A stretch of DNA of 64,000 nucleotides from Fusibacter bizertensis. Lineage in GTDB: Bacteria; Bacillota; Clostridia; Peptostreptococcales; Acidaminobacteraceae. Positions 22,233-30,258 of the stretch are shown piece by piece. How positions within the stretch are numbered: position 1 is the first letter of the stretch; every line of letters starts with the position of its first letter. The translations under genes and the position numbers were made by a program. Below the pieces are notes generated by a model, which was given only the letters and a program-made list of their open reading frames with translations, had not been told where the DNA came from and searched no databases. The stretch spans positions 1 through 64,000 of the forward strand of contig NZ_JARYZI010000010.1 of the NCBI RefSeq assembly GCF_029914245.1, given 5' to 3'.

Positions 22233-23108
22233 ATGATGTCAGTTAAAAAGAGTGGTCTTGGAAGAGGACTTGGCGCATTAATTAATAACGAGTCGATGGA
22301 GGCTTTTGAAAATAAGGTTAACGATCATGGTGAATTGATTCATGAAATTGATATCAATTTGATTATGCCAAATAAAAACCAGCCTAGGAAAAATTTTGAT
22401 CATGAAAAGATAATTTCACTTTCTGAGTCTATAGAAGATCATGGTCTTATGCAACCTATTGTACTTAAGAGTAAAGGTGGACTATATGAGATTATTGCTG
22501 GTGAAAGAAGATGGAGAGCTTGTAAGCATTTAGGACTTAAAAAGGTCCCATCGATTATTAAAGATGTTGATGAATCAACTATAGCACAGCTTGCTCTTAT
22601 TGAAAATTTGCAACGTGAAGATCTTAATGCAATTGAAGAAGCTATGGCATATAGCCGTTTAATTGATGAATATCAGATAACTCAAGAGAAGATGAGTAAA
22701 ATTGCTGGAAAATCACGTGTTTATATAACTAATACAATGCGGTTATTGAAACTTGATGATTATATTCAGGCTGCAATAGCAGAAAAAGTTATAACTAGTG
22801 GACATGGTCGTGCTTTATTGGGCCTTGATAATGAAAAAAAGAGACGTAAAGCTTATGATTTAGTTTTAGCGGATGAATTAAGTGTTAGGGCAACAGAGGA
22901 ACTTATTAAAAATTATGATAAACATTTCAAATCGGTAGAAAGCAAAGCAAAACCTATTAGAGATGCTGAATTAGTATCTATTGAAGAAGATCTTTCTGTT
23001 TATGTAGGAACTAAAGTATCTATAAAAGAAAAAAATGGTAGGGGAAAAATTGTAATAGATTTTTATAATGAAGAAGATCTTTCACGAATATTAGACCTAA
23101 TTAAATAG
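22233..23108 (+). CDS. parB: Chromosome-partitioning protein ParB/Spo0J
   Basis: About 291 residues. N-terminal ParA-interacting segment KKSGLGRGLGALI, CTPase domain with GERRWRACKHLGL and ENLQREDLNAIEEA, then a helix-turn-helix for parS, and a C-terminal dimerisation part. It starts immediately after the parA stop. Two parS sites lie within 175 bases after its stop. Confidence 0.97.
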   Translation: MMSVKKSGLGRGLGALINNESMEAFENKVNDHGELIHEIDINLIMPNKNQPRKNFDHEKIISLSESIEDHGLMQPIVLKSKGGLYEIIAGERRWRACKHLGLKKVPSIIKDVDESTIAQLALIENLQREDLNAIEEAMAYSRLIDEYQITQEKMSKIAGKSRVYITNTMRLLKLDDYIQAAIAEKVITSGHGRALLGLDNEKKRRKAYDLVLADELSVRATEELIKNYDKHFKSVESKAKPIRDAELVSIEEDLSVYVGTKVSIKEKNGRGKIVIDFYNEEDLSRILDLIK

Positions 23109-23119
23109 ACTTATTAAAA

Positions 23120-23147
23120 TATGTTTCACGTGAAACATATTTTTTTT
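23120..23147 (+). terminator. Terminator of parAB that contains parS
   Basis: An extended dyad built on the parS palindrome 23122-23137 is followed by eight T. The same bases can serve as parB-binding DNA and, as RNA, as the parAB terminator hairpin. Confidence 0.7.
23122..23137. other. parS: parS site 1
   Basis: TGTTTCACGTGAAACA, a perfect 16-bp match to the Firmicute parS consensus, 13 bases after the parB stop. Confidence 0.95.
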
Positions 23148-23264
23148 ATAGAAAATATAACTATTTCTTGTAGTGTAAAATTGTATATGCGTATTTAAAT
23201 TGTATAAGTAAAGAAATGAGCGAAAAAATGGATCTTTAAAAAAAATGAATATAATGGTGAATAA

Positions 23265-23280
23265 CGTTTCACGTGAAACA
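23265..23280. other. parS: parS site 2
   Basis: CGTTTCACGTGAAACA differs from the consensus only at the first base. It lies 127 bases after the first site in gene-free DNA and is not part of a terminator, so its presence supports a real partition locus here. Confidence 0.92.
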
Positions 23281-23785
23281 ATAGAAAAAGTCAAAATACC
23301 TCCAAATTTGAGCTGTATTTAAAATTAAGAGGTTATAATAGTATTGTACAAGAGAATCAAGAAGTGTTTATAGAATTAAAGAGCAAAAAAAAAACTCTGA
23401 AAGGATTGATATCAAAGTGTTTGAAAATATAAAATAGTACAAGGTACAATGAAGAATCTATGATAGAATATAATAGAACAAAGATAAATCTAAAATGGAA
23501 TTTGATATAAGAAATTCATTAAAATTATGCCATTAAGATAGTAAAATTAATTAAGAAACAAAGTAATCGAAGTAAATCAAATTTTTACTATGATAAGAAT
23601 ATTTCAATAATATAAGATTATAATAATTATAATAGGACATGATAATAGAGATAAATATATGAGTAGAGTAATTATATGCAATTAAAAAAACTACTTACAG
23701 TGCTAATTAGGGTACATATTATTAGTGGTTAAAAATGAATAGCATGTAAAGTCTTAGATATGAATATATAAATTGGGAGCACAAA
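23281..23785. other. Gene-free, purine-rich region
   Basis: About 500 bases after parS 2 with no convincing open reading frame or ribosome site, strongly AT-rich and A/G-biased on the plus strand. TATAAT-like boxes occur (for example 23334-23339) without well-spaced -35 partners. It could be a ParB spreading zone or decayed coding DNA; nothing in the sequence decides this. Confidence 0.5.
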
Positions 23786-24712
23786 ATGATAATTGAAAAT
23801 GAATTAGAGAAGATTAGAAATATAAGAAAACTAATATTTATTATTAATCCTGTTGCAGGAAATGGAAAAACAATTGAAATTTTACCTGAGATTAAATCGA
23901 AATTTGATAAACTAATTGATAAAATTATGTACAAAATTGTAGTGTCTAAATGTGAAGGTGATATTACTGAACTCGCATTAACTCACTATAGAGAGGGATA
24001 CAGAGAATTTGTTGCTGTTGGTGGTGACGGAACGCTATCAGAGTTGATTAACGCATTTCAATTTCCAATTAAAGATATACCCAGCATAGGAATTATTCCA
24101 ATGGGGACTGGAAATGACTTTGTTAAAAACACAGACAATAATAGTAATATTGAAAATATCCTTGAAACAATTGCAAAAGATAGTAAAATCCTTATTGACA
24201 TAGGAAGGGTAAATAATTTCAATTTTATAAACAATTGTTCTTTTGGTATTGATGGACCAATTATTGAAGATACTAATAAATACAAAAATATTTTACCAGG
24301 CAAATCAGCATACTTAGTAAGTACTTTAAAAGCAGGGATGCAATTTAAAGCTAGTCATGTAGAAGTAGTTGCTGATCATCAAGTTTATAAAGGAAAGATG
24401 ATTTTAATTGCAGTAGGAAATGGAAAGTACTTTGGAGGAGGAATGAAGATTTGTCCTGATGCAGAATTAGATGATGGTCTATTAGAATTATGTATGGTAA
24501 CAAACGTCTCTAAGTTAAAGTTCATAAAAGAAATTTCGAAAATATATTCTGGTAGACTAAATGAGCTTAAAGAGGTAATATATGTAAAATCAAAAGAAAT
24601 AGAAATAAAGGTATCAGATCATCAATACTGGATTAATGCTGATGGCAATTTAGTTGGAAAAACGCCAGCAATAATTAAGATAAATCCAAAATGCGTGTAC
24701 TATTTCGCGTAA
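23786..24712 (+). CDS. Lipid kinase of the diacylglycerol kinase family
   Basis: 308 residues. NPVAGNGK at 21-28 and the nucleotide-binding GGDGTLSE at 79-86, with IIPMGTGNDFVKN further on, mark the DAGK catalytic domain; GGGMKICPDAELDDGLLEL is typical of the C-terminal part. Members phosphorylate diacylglycerol or related lipids at the membrane. The substrate here cannot be told; DgkB or YegS-like are the choices. GGGAG precedes ATG 23786. Not obviously part of an operon. Confidence 0.9.
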   Translation: MIIENELEKIRNIRKLIFIINPVAGNGKTIEILPEIKSKFDKLIDKIMYKIVVSKCEGDITELALTHYREGYREFVAVGGDGTLSELINAFQFPIKDIPSIGIIPMGTGNDFVKNTDNNSNIENILETIAKDSKILIDIGRVNNFNFINNCSFGIDGPIIEDTNKYKNILPGKSAYLVSTLKAGMQFKASHVEVVADHQVYKGKMILIAVGNGKYFGGGMKICPDAELDDGLLELCMVTNVSKLKFIKEISKIYSGRLNELKEVIYVKSKEIEIKVSDHQYWINADGNLVGKTPAIIKINPKCVYYFA

Positions 24713-24861
24713 AATGGAAAAATATGTAATTAATATAGGGCCAAGATTCAATTTAAATTTGCTTTTAATATTATCTGCTTTTAGGCTTATAAAATTGAAT
24801 TGAAGACAAATATGGAGATAATTTCAACTGATATATTGAAAAGGAAACTGAGAGGTAATTA

Positions 24862-26301
24862 ATGATAGATATTTCTGTAAAGGAAGCTAAAAAGACATAT
24901 GTTGAGACTGGAAGATTAAATAGAAATATTATTGATAAGGAAGTTGCAATTTCATGGTATAAATGTAAGCTACAAAACATGCAACCAAGTGATAAGTTTA
25001 AAATTTATAATGAAGATGTGAAAAATCCTTTTGATTCAAAATTTTTAAATTATGTTGATTCAATCGTGAGTGATCATTATCAATATGTAATAGCTAATAA
25101 GAGTTTGCAAGTTTGTGCTAAAAGAATAGAAGATCAGCAGCTTTCAAAAATTCAAAGTATAGATGATTTAACGATAGGAACAAATGGTGGGTATATTTCA
25201 CAGAAAAATCATTCGATTCATCAAGTTTATTACGAAGAACATTATTTAGAGATATTGACCAAGTACTGTACTTGTGGAATTAATTTAGCTGATGAAACCA
25301 AAACATATGGAACTTTGATGCTTATTTCGTCAGTTAAAATAGATGAATATGAAACTTTTAAACTCAACGATCAGCTTGCAAAGTATTATAATAAAGAAGA
25401 ATATGATGTTATTAATGATAGAAAGATTGAGAATACAAGTAATAAAGTCAACATAAATGATGTACTTGCTTTTCCTGAAAATTATTTAGAAGAGTTTGTA
25501 ATAAAACTTGGTAAGATTACTAAAATGGGTATTCCAATTGTAATCAGGGGTGATAAAGGAACTGGAAAGACTACTTTAGCATCTTATTTATTGCTAAATA
25601 CAAGTGGTTCAAAGTATACAGTCACACTATCAAACGCTAATAAAAGAATATGCTCACAACTAATTGAAAATGCATTGTTTCATAATGATACAGTCTTAAT
25701 TGAGAATGTTGAATATATATCTGAAGATGCAATTCAGTTGTTAACAGTTTACACAGATAGTATTTTAAACAAAAAATCTCATGAAAAATACAGTAATTAC
25801 AAATGTTTTGGGCTTATTCTGACAACTGTTAACACTAAACAATCAGACCGTGATATTCCGTTACAAAGTCGTTTGTTAAGTAAGTTGTTAGGTAAGTTTG
25901 CAATGTCTACTGTAAACTTAGTTAACAGTACTGTTTTTGCAAGTGATTATAGTGAAATAGTCGATAAGATTAGCAAGAGATATCCATATGAAATGACATC
26001 TAACTTTAGAAATCAAGTCAAAGTTGATTTAGAAACGAAAAACTTCAAAGATTCTATTACAAATATTGAAATTTCAATGAATAACGTAAAAAATATAGAG
26101 TCAAAAGCTTTAATATTTCATGTAAATGATTCAAAAGAGATTCCTAAAACACTGCAAGAAGTTGAGTTTGAACATATTGAAAAAGTATATCAAATGATGG
26201 AGAAGAATATAGCAGCAACTGCAGATGTACTGGAAATAGGTAGAACAACATTATACAGAAAGCTAGAAAAAATGAAAGTGTATCAAAATGAAACAAAATA
26301 A
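24862..26301 (+). CDS. Degenerate sigma54-activator-like ATPase with Fis-type HTH
   Basis: 479 residues. Its layout recalls AcoR-type activators: an N-terminal sensor-like region (about 1-190), a P-loop domain with GDKGTGKTT (231-239), and a C-terminal Fis-type helix-turn-helix (about 430-475, ending TADVLEIGRTTLYRKLEKM). However the GAFTGA loop needed to contact sigma54 is absent, and the Walker B position reads LIENVEY instead of a D-E pair. It is therefore unlikely to be a normal sigma54 activator; it may be a DNA-binding regulator using nucleotide only as ligand. GAGAGG lies before ATG 24862. Assignment is by pattern, target unknown. Confidence 0.7.
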   Translation: MIDISVKEAKKTYVETGRLNRNIIDKEVAISWYKCKLQNMQPSDKFKIYNEDVKNPFDSKFLNYVDSIVSDHYQYVIANKSLQVCAKRIEDQQLSKIQSIDDLTIGTNGGYISQKNHSIHQVYYEEHYLEILTKYCTCGINLADETKTYGTLMLISSVKIDEYETFKLNDQLAKYYNKEEYDVINDRKIENTSNKVNINDVLAFPENYLEEFVIKLGKITKMGIPIVIRGDKGTGKTTLASYLLLNTSGSKYTVTLSNANKRICSQLIENALFHNDTVLIENVEYISEDAIQLLTVYTDSILNKKSHEKYSNYKCFGLILTTVNTKQSDRDIPLQSRLLSKLLGKFAMSTVNLVNSTVFASDYSEIVDKISKRYPYEMTSNFRNQVKVDLETKNFKDSITNIEISMNNVKNIESKALIFHVNDSKEIPKTLQEVEFEHIEKVYQMMEKNIAATADVLEIGRTTLYRKLEKMKVYQNETK

Positions 26302-26770
26302 TATTAATTGACCAATTTAAATACTGTTCATTATGAAACAAGAAATGAAACGTTTCATTCTGGTACACTTCTCCTAAGTACCAGAATGTAACAGCTCATT
26401 TTTTTTTATATAATAATCTGAGAATTATATGTACAAAGCTATATAAAAATAAGTTCACTATATATATTCAAAATTAAAAAAACATAAAAATAGCTAATAA
26501 CAAGGGTTTTAAAGTGTAATTGTAAACATATACAATAAAGAAAAGAACTCAATAATCATACTGTAAAGTATACAGTTTTTATTTTAAAACATTGTAAATG
26601 CTAATTTTTGTCTATCAAAAATTCTAAAATCACTTTAATATAAAATAATAAAAATAACATTTGAATTATAAAAGTTTATTATGTAGAATTAATAATATAG
26701 TTCAAATCCAGTTATAATGCGTTTAAAGTAATTTACAGTTAATTTACTGTAAACAGTTAGGGGTGATATG
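26302..26770. other. Gene-free region with hairpin and two TACAGT dyads
   Basis: 466 bases without a gene. An 11-bp stem (26356-26366 with 26378-26388) followed ten bases later by a T run may end the upstream gene. Two inverted repeats built from the same half-site follow: ACTGTA-5-TACAGT at 26560-26576 and TTTACAGT-6-ACTGTAAA at 26732-26753. A TATAAT at 26713-26718 lies just before the second dyad and could be the -10 of the downstream cassette, making that dyad a candidate operator. Confidence 0.55.
26732..26753. promoter_or_regulatory. Candidate operator of the HTH/coiled-coil cassette
   Basis: A perfect 8-bp inverted repeat TTTACAGT/ACTGTAAA with a 6-base centre, ending 18 bases before the first gene and starting 14 bases after a TATAAT. 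Position suits repression by a dimeric HTH protein, perhaps one of those encoded next. No binding evidence. Confidence 0.45.
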
Positions 26771-27190
26771 GTGTATAAAGTAAGTGATGTTGCAGAACTT
26801 ATTGGAGTAGAAAAAACAGAAATATTTGAAAAGATGATAACTCATAAGGCACTGCTTGATCCAAATATCTCCAAAGTAGATGGTGTTACTTATTTTGACG
26901 ATCGGGGATTTGAAATATTAAAAACTTTGTTTTCAAAAGTGAATGATGAAACTGTTATTGAAAAAAGTGAAATTAAACCGATTAAATCTGTTTCTAAATT
27001 TGAAAAAGAAAGAGATATTTTATACGATAAAGTTGATATCTTGAAGAATGAACTATTTAACTTAGATTCAGAATTGGAACTAAAAGATGAAATGATCTTA
27101 AAATATCAAGATAAGCTAATTGAGGATATTGAACATATAAATCGATTACAGTATATGTTGATGAAGAAATATGAGAAAGCTGTGGAGTAA
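26771..27190 (+). CDS. Small HTH (MerR-like) coiled-coil protein, copy 1
   Basis: 139 residues: an N-terminal winged-HTH-like domain (YKVSDVAELIGVEKTEIFE) to about 55, a spacer, then a coiled coil from about 78 to the end (KDILYDKVDILKN-like heptads). I chose GTG 26771 over ATG 26768 because AGGGG then has normal spacing and the protein start aligns with its paralogue encoded next (MYKV against MYRV). The build resembles RacA-like chromosome-binding proteins more than a MerR regulator, as no ligand domain is present. Function unknown. Confidence 0.75.
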   Translation: MYKVSDVAELIGVEKTEIFEKMITHKALLDPNISKVDGVTYFDDRGFEILKTLFSKVNDETVIEKSEIKPIKSVSKFEKERDILYDKVDILKNELFNLDSELELKDEMILKYQDKLIEDIEHINRLQYMLMKKYEKAVE

Positions 27191-27194
27191 TGCT

Positions 27195-27584
27195 ATGTAT
27201 CGAGTGATTGAAGTGGCAAGAATGCTTGGTGTCAGTAAAGTGACCATTTATAAGAAGGTCAATAAAAACAAAAAAATATTGAAAAACCATATTCACACAC
27301 GTAGTAACATTACTTATATAGATGATGTTGGTGTGGATATTATTAAGGACACTATCGAGATTAATTCAAGTAATATCTATAGTGGTAGCAACGATGTCGA
27401 TGAACTGAAAAAAGAGTACTTAGACGATATGTCAGAAACTATTGATTTTCTAAGTTCTCAAATACAGATTAAAAAGAAACAAATTCAAAAAAAAGATGAA
27501 ATTATTGAGGCTTATAAAAGCATATTAAAAAGTAACAGAGGTAAGTTACAATATTTAGACAGCAAAATAAATCAAGTTAATTAG
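27195..27584 (+). CDS. Small HTH (MerR-like) coiled-coil protein, copy 2
   Basis: 129 residues with the same plan as the preceding gene: HTH MYRVIEVARMLGVSKVTIYKK, then a Lys-rich coiled coil from about 75 to 125. The two align over the first 50 residues (TYFDDRGFEILK against TYIDDVGVDIIK), so they arose by tandem duplication. ATG 27195 is preferred; an upstream in-frame start overlaps the previous gene and would add eight unrelated residues. Starts 4 bases after the previous stop. Confidence 0.75.
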   Translation: MYRVIEVARMLGVSKVTIYKKVNKNKKILKNHIHTRSNITYIDDVGVDIIKDTIEINSSNIYSGSNDVDELKKEYLDDMSETIDFLSSQIQIKKKQIQKKDEIIEAYKSILKSNRGKLQYLDSKINQVN

Positions 27585-27596
27585 GAGGATTATACC

Positions 27597-28325
27597 GTGG
27601 TACCTAAAAAGTCAATTTTCGAAAGAATGGGATTAATTGAACACAGTCAAAAAGATGAAGATGAAGTAAATTTAGAAGATACATCTGATGAACTGAATTT
27701 AGATCATGTTCCTGAGCCAGAGTATGTACCTGATTTAACACACATGGATATGGAAAAGGCATCTCAAGATTTTCATGGAAATGAAAGTTTCACGAAAGAC
27801 TTAAACATAGACACAAGTCATGATGGCGTTCAAAAAGTTAATGTTGAGGATATTCCTAAAAACATAAGTGACAAACTTGATTTAATTATTGGCGCATACG
27901 AAAAAAACAAAATGCTAACAATTGATGAAATCTACAGAAATGCTCATTTAGAATCAGAAGTAAAGAAGACAATATTTATGACTGACATCTATTTAAAAGC
28001 AATACCAGAGAATTTACCAATTGATATTAAACGTGAAACTGTACTTAATATAATGAACGTTTCAAATATAAGTTTAGATGAATTGTTAAATGATGCTTAT
28101 AAGAGAATTGATTCATTAAATACAGTACTAGAAGAAACTGTAACAACTACACAAGATGTATTTAATAGAAATGAAGCAACTATTCGAGAGCTTGAGAAAA
28201 GAATTGAAGATTTACGTGAGATTAACAAGAATCGTAAAAAGTTCCAAGAAGATCAAAATACTATGATTGAGTATGAAATTCAAAAGATTATTAATCTTGT
28301 TGAGTTTGTTAAACCGAAGAAGTAA
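27597..28325 (+). CDS. Acidic coiled-coil protein of unknown function
   Basis: 242 residues with GTG start after AGGAGG (27583-27588). The first 85 residues are acidic and low in hydrophobics, probably disordered; about 95-175 looks helical and globular; about 175-235 is a strong coiled coil (NEATIRELEKRIEDLREINKN). No signal peptide, membrane helix or known motif. I do not recognise the family. It is encoded between the HTH proteins and the membrane protein with short gaps (12 and 2 bases), suggesting one complex. Confidence 0.7.
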   Translation: MVPKKSIFERMGLIEHSQKDEDEVNLEDTSDELNLDHVPEPEYVPDLTHMDMEKASQDFHGNESFTKDLNIDTSHDGVQKVNVEDIPKNISDKLDLIIGAYEKNKMLTIDEIYRNAHLESEVKKTIFMTDIYLKAIPENLPIDIKRETVLNIMNVSNISLDELLNDAYKRIDSLNTVLEETVTTTQDVFNRNEATIRELEKRIEDLREINKNRKKFQEDQNTMIEYEIQKIINLVEFVKPKK

Positions 28326-28327
28326 GT

Positions 28328-29053
28328 ATGAGCGAATACAGACTCACCAACAGGGGAAAGTTTGTATTGGGACTATTCATACTCGCACTGGTCGTTGTCA
28401 TAGTCTATTCAGGTAGTTACATTTTTAATTACTTAAATAAAGATGATTCTTTAGTAGTAATAGAGGAAACTACTTCTAGTGATGAGACAAATGAATTCAC
28501 AAATACAAGCAATCAAGAAACCAATGAAACTACAGGAGCTAACGAAACTACAGAAGCTACAGAAATTGAAACTGCAGAAGCAACGGATTTAATCGAATCA
28601 ACTGAATCAACTGAATCAACAGATTCTACAGATCCAACAACTGAAGATAAAAATAATTCGATTTATACTGTTAATGATTTAGAAGATTTAAAGTTGTTTA
28701 AAATTATATTTTATTTCAATGAAGATGATTCTGAGATATTATTAGATCAAGAAGATTTAGACTCCATTAAGTCAATGATTGGGCAGTATAAAGATGAAAA
28801 AATTGCTATTGTAGGTTATACCAATGGATACCCCAAATTTGAAAGTAATGATGAAGATTTCTCTTTAAGTCTAGAGAGAGCAAAGTTCATTAGAAATTCA
28901 ATTTTGCAAATGGGTATTGATAAAAACCTTATAAATGTGTATAATTACGGTTCTGAGAGTCCATTATACTTAGATTTTGGCAATCAAGAAAAAAATAACC
29001 GAGTTGAGGTATATTTTGAGGACCATTATATTTTAGGGAGCAAGTCAAAATAA
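28328..29053 (+). CDS. Membrane protein with OmpA-like domain
   Basis: 241 residues: short cytoplasmic basic N terminus, one transmembrane helix about 12-34, a Thr/Glu-rich repetitive linker about 40-110, and a C-terminal OmpA/MotB-like domain about 118-232 (IIFYFNEDDSEI..., IAIVGYTNGY, LSLERAKFIRNSILQMGI, NNRVEVYF). Such domains bind peptidoglycan in MotB and Pal. Topology would place this domain outside the membrane. The linker reads as Thr/Ser/Glu repeats encoded by near-identical triplets. Last gene of the cassette, 2 bases after its neighbour. Confidence 0.82.
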   Translation: MSEYRLTNRGKFVLGLFILALVVVIVYSGSYIFNYLNKDDSLVVIEETTSSDETNEFTNTSNQETNETTGANETTEATEIETAEATDLIESTESTESTDSTDPTTEDKNNSIYTVNDLEDLKLFKIIFYFNEDDSEILLDQEDLDSIKSMIGQYKDEKIAIVGYTNGYPKFESNDEDFSLSLERAKFIRNSILQMGIDKNLINVYNYGSESPLYLDFGNQEKNNRVEVYFEDHYILGSKSK

Positions 29054-29060
29054 CAAACAA

Positions 29061-29136
29061 GCACTCGTAGCTCAGTGGATAGAGCAATCGCCTCCTAAGC
29101 GATAGGTCGGACGTTCAAGTCGTCTCGGGTGCGCCA
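29061..29136 (+). tRNA. tRNA-Arg (anticodon CCT)
   Basis: A 76-base cloverleaf with encoded CCA. The acceptor arms GCACTCG and CGGGTGC pair with one G-U; the anticodon stem ATCGC/GCGAT holds the loop CTCCTAA, giving anticodon CCT for codon AGG; the T arm has the GTTCAAGTC sequence. Confidence 0.95.
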
Positions 29137-29148
29137 AAGCACCTATTA

Positions 29149-29176
29149 AACCCTACATGACTGTAGGGTTTTGTTT
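29149..29176 (+). terminator. Terminator after tRNA-Arg
   Basis: A perfect 9-bp stem (29149-29157 with 29162-29170), four-base loop, then a T-rich tail. Confidence 0.85.
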
Positions 29177-29192
29177 TATAAAGAGGTTAGAA

Positions 29193-29708
29193 ATGAATTC
29201 AATGAGCAAAAAAAATATGAAGAACAGTAAAGCCAGTGATCTAATTGACGAGAAAGTGATGAAGTTTCATGAAAAAATGATGTCTGCAGCCATAGAAGAA
29301 GCAAAGAAAGCTGAGATAATGGGGGAAGTACCCATTGGAGCTGTCATAGTTAAAAACGGAATAATAATCGGTCGAGGACATAATAACAGAGAATCTAGTG
29401 AGTCTTCACTTGGACATGCTGAAATAAATGCCATACGGGAAGCTTGTTTGAAAATGGGGTCTTGGCGATTGACAGGGTGTGATATATATGTTACAATTGA
29501 ACCCTGTCCGATGTGCGCTGGCGCAATCTATCAGTCGCGAATAAGGACAATTTTTTATGGGGCAAATGATTTTAAAGCTGGTGCTTGTGGCTCACTTTTT
29601 AACTTATTTGAACAAAAAGGACTAAACCATTATTGTAACCTTGTTCCTGGTATTCTTAAAGAAGAAGGAAGCGTAATTATAACTGAATTTTTTAGGAAAA
29701 AGCGATAA
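29193..29708 (+). CDS. tadA: tRNA-specific adenosine deaminase
   Basis: 171 residues. Converts adenosine 34 of tRNA-Arg(ACG) to inosine. The zinc site is HAEINA and PCPMCAGA; ARCG-like loops and FNLF are typical. ATG 29193 follows AAGAGG; a longer frame from 29157 would start inside the terminator stem and lack a ribosome site. Even so the protein has an extra polar N terminus of about 25 residues before the family start (MKFHEKMMSAAIEEA). Confidence 0.95.
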   Translation: MNSMSKKNMKNSKASDLIDEKVMKFHEKMMSAAIEEAKKAEIMGEVPIGAVIVKNGIIIGRGHNNRESSESSLGHAEINAIREACLKMGSWRLTGCDIYVTIEPCPMCAGAIYQSRIRTIFYGANDFKAGACGSLFNLFEQKGLNHYCNLVPGILKEEGSVIITEFFRKKR

Positions 29709-29710
29709 AT

Positions 29711-29800
29711 GGAGAGATGTCCGAGTTGGCTAAGGGGCACGCCTGGAAAGCGTGTAAGGCTGTCATGGCCCCGCGGGTTCGAGTCCCGCTCTCTCCGCCA
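29711..29800 (+). tRNA. tRNA-Ser (anticodon GGA)
   Basis: A 90-base type II tRNA with encoded CCA. Acceptor GGAGAGA pairs with TCTCTCC; the anticodon loop CTGGAAA gives GGA; a long variable arm (GTCATGGCCCC region) follows. Starts 2 bases after the tadA stop. Confidence 0.96.
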
Positions 29801-29810
29801 AACAAAGATA

Positions 29811-30080
29811 TGCCGTGCTAGATGGGGTGTTAGCGGTTCCTTGTAACCTGCAATCCGCTGTAGCAGGGTCGATGCTCAGTCTGAGGGTACCTTTTGTAGA
29901 GTCTGCGCAGATTAAGTGATGTTGATAATTGGGTCTTACGCAATAGATACTTGTGAACCCCGTCAGGTCCGGAAGGAAGCAGCGGTAAGCTTGACCATCT
30001 ATGTGCCGTAGGGTCGCCTAGTTTGAGTTAACTGATCTGTTAACGTCTGTAATATCTATTCGAAGCTGAGTGCACGGCGT
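29811..30080 (+). ncRNA. ffs: Signal recognition particle RNA, large form
   Basis: About 270 bases, the length of the Bacillus 6S-like scRNA. The conserved domain IV core GTCAGGTCCGGAAGGAAGC is at about 29963-29983 with AGCAGCGGTAAGC after it. The ends GCCGTGC (29812-29818) and GCACGGC (30072-30078) pair, and the 5' part can form the Alu domain. It works with Ffh in membrane targeting. Located between tRNA-Ser and the dnaX region, as in many Clostridia. Confidence 0.95.
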
Positions 30081-30084
30081 AATT

Positions 30085-30126
30085 AAAAAATCATCTCCAG
30101 TTAAATGGCGATGATTTTTTATTTTT
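30085..30126 (+). terminator. Terminator after SRP RNA
   Basis: An 11-bp stem (30085-30095 with 30110-30120) with T-rich 3' side and further T run. Confidence 0.85.
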
Positions 30127-30258
30127 TGAATATAATGCAGTTTAATGTTTTCTTTCATTTTAGACGATTTTCTAATATAATTTAAGTTAAGTTGAATAAA
30201 ACAAATCAAAGCGGTTCTAATTTATCAAAACAAATAATAAGTTAGGGAGGTAGAAAAA

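Noticed and set aside
23281-23785. Small protein genes in the region after parS 2
   Set aside because: Stops are frequent in all frames and no ATG/GTG/TTG has a proper ribosome site before the lipid-kinase start.
26345-26357. TGAAACGTTTCA as a third parS
   Set aside because: The centre lacks the CACGTG core of parS and the arms are too short.
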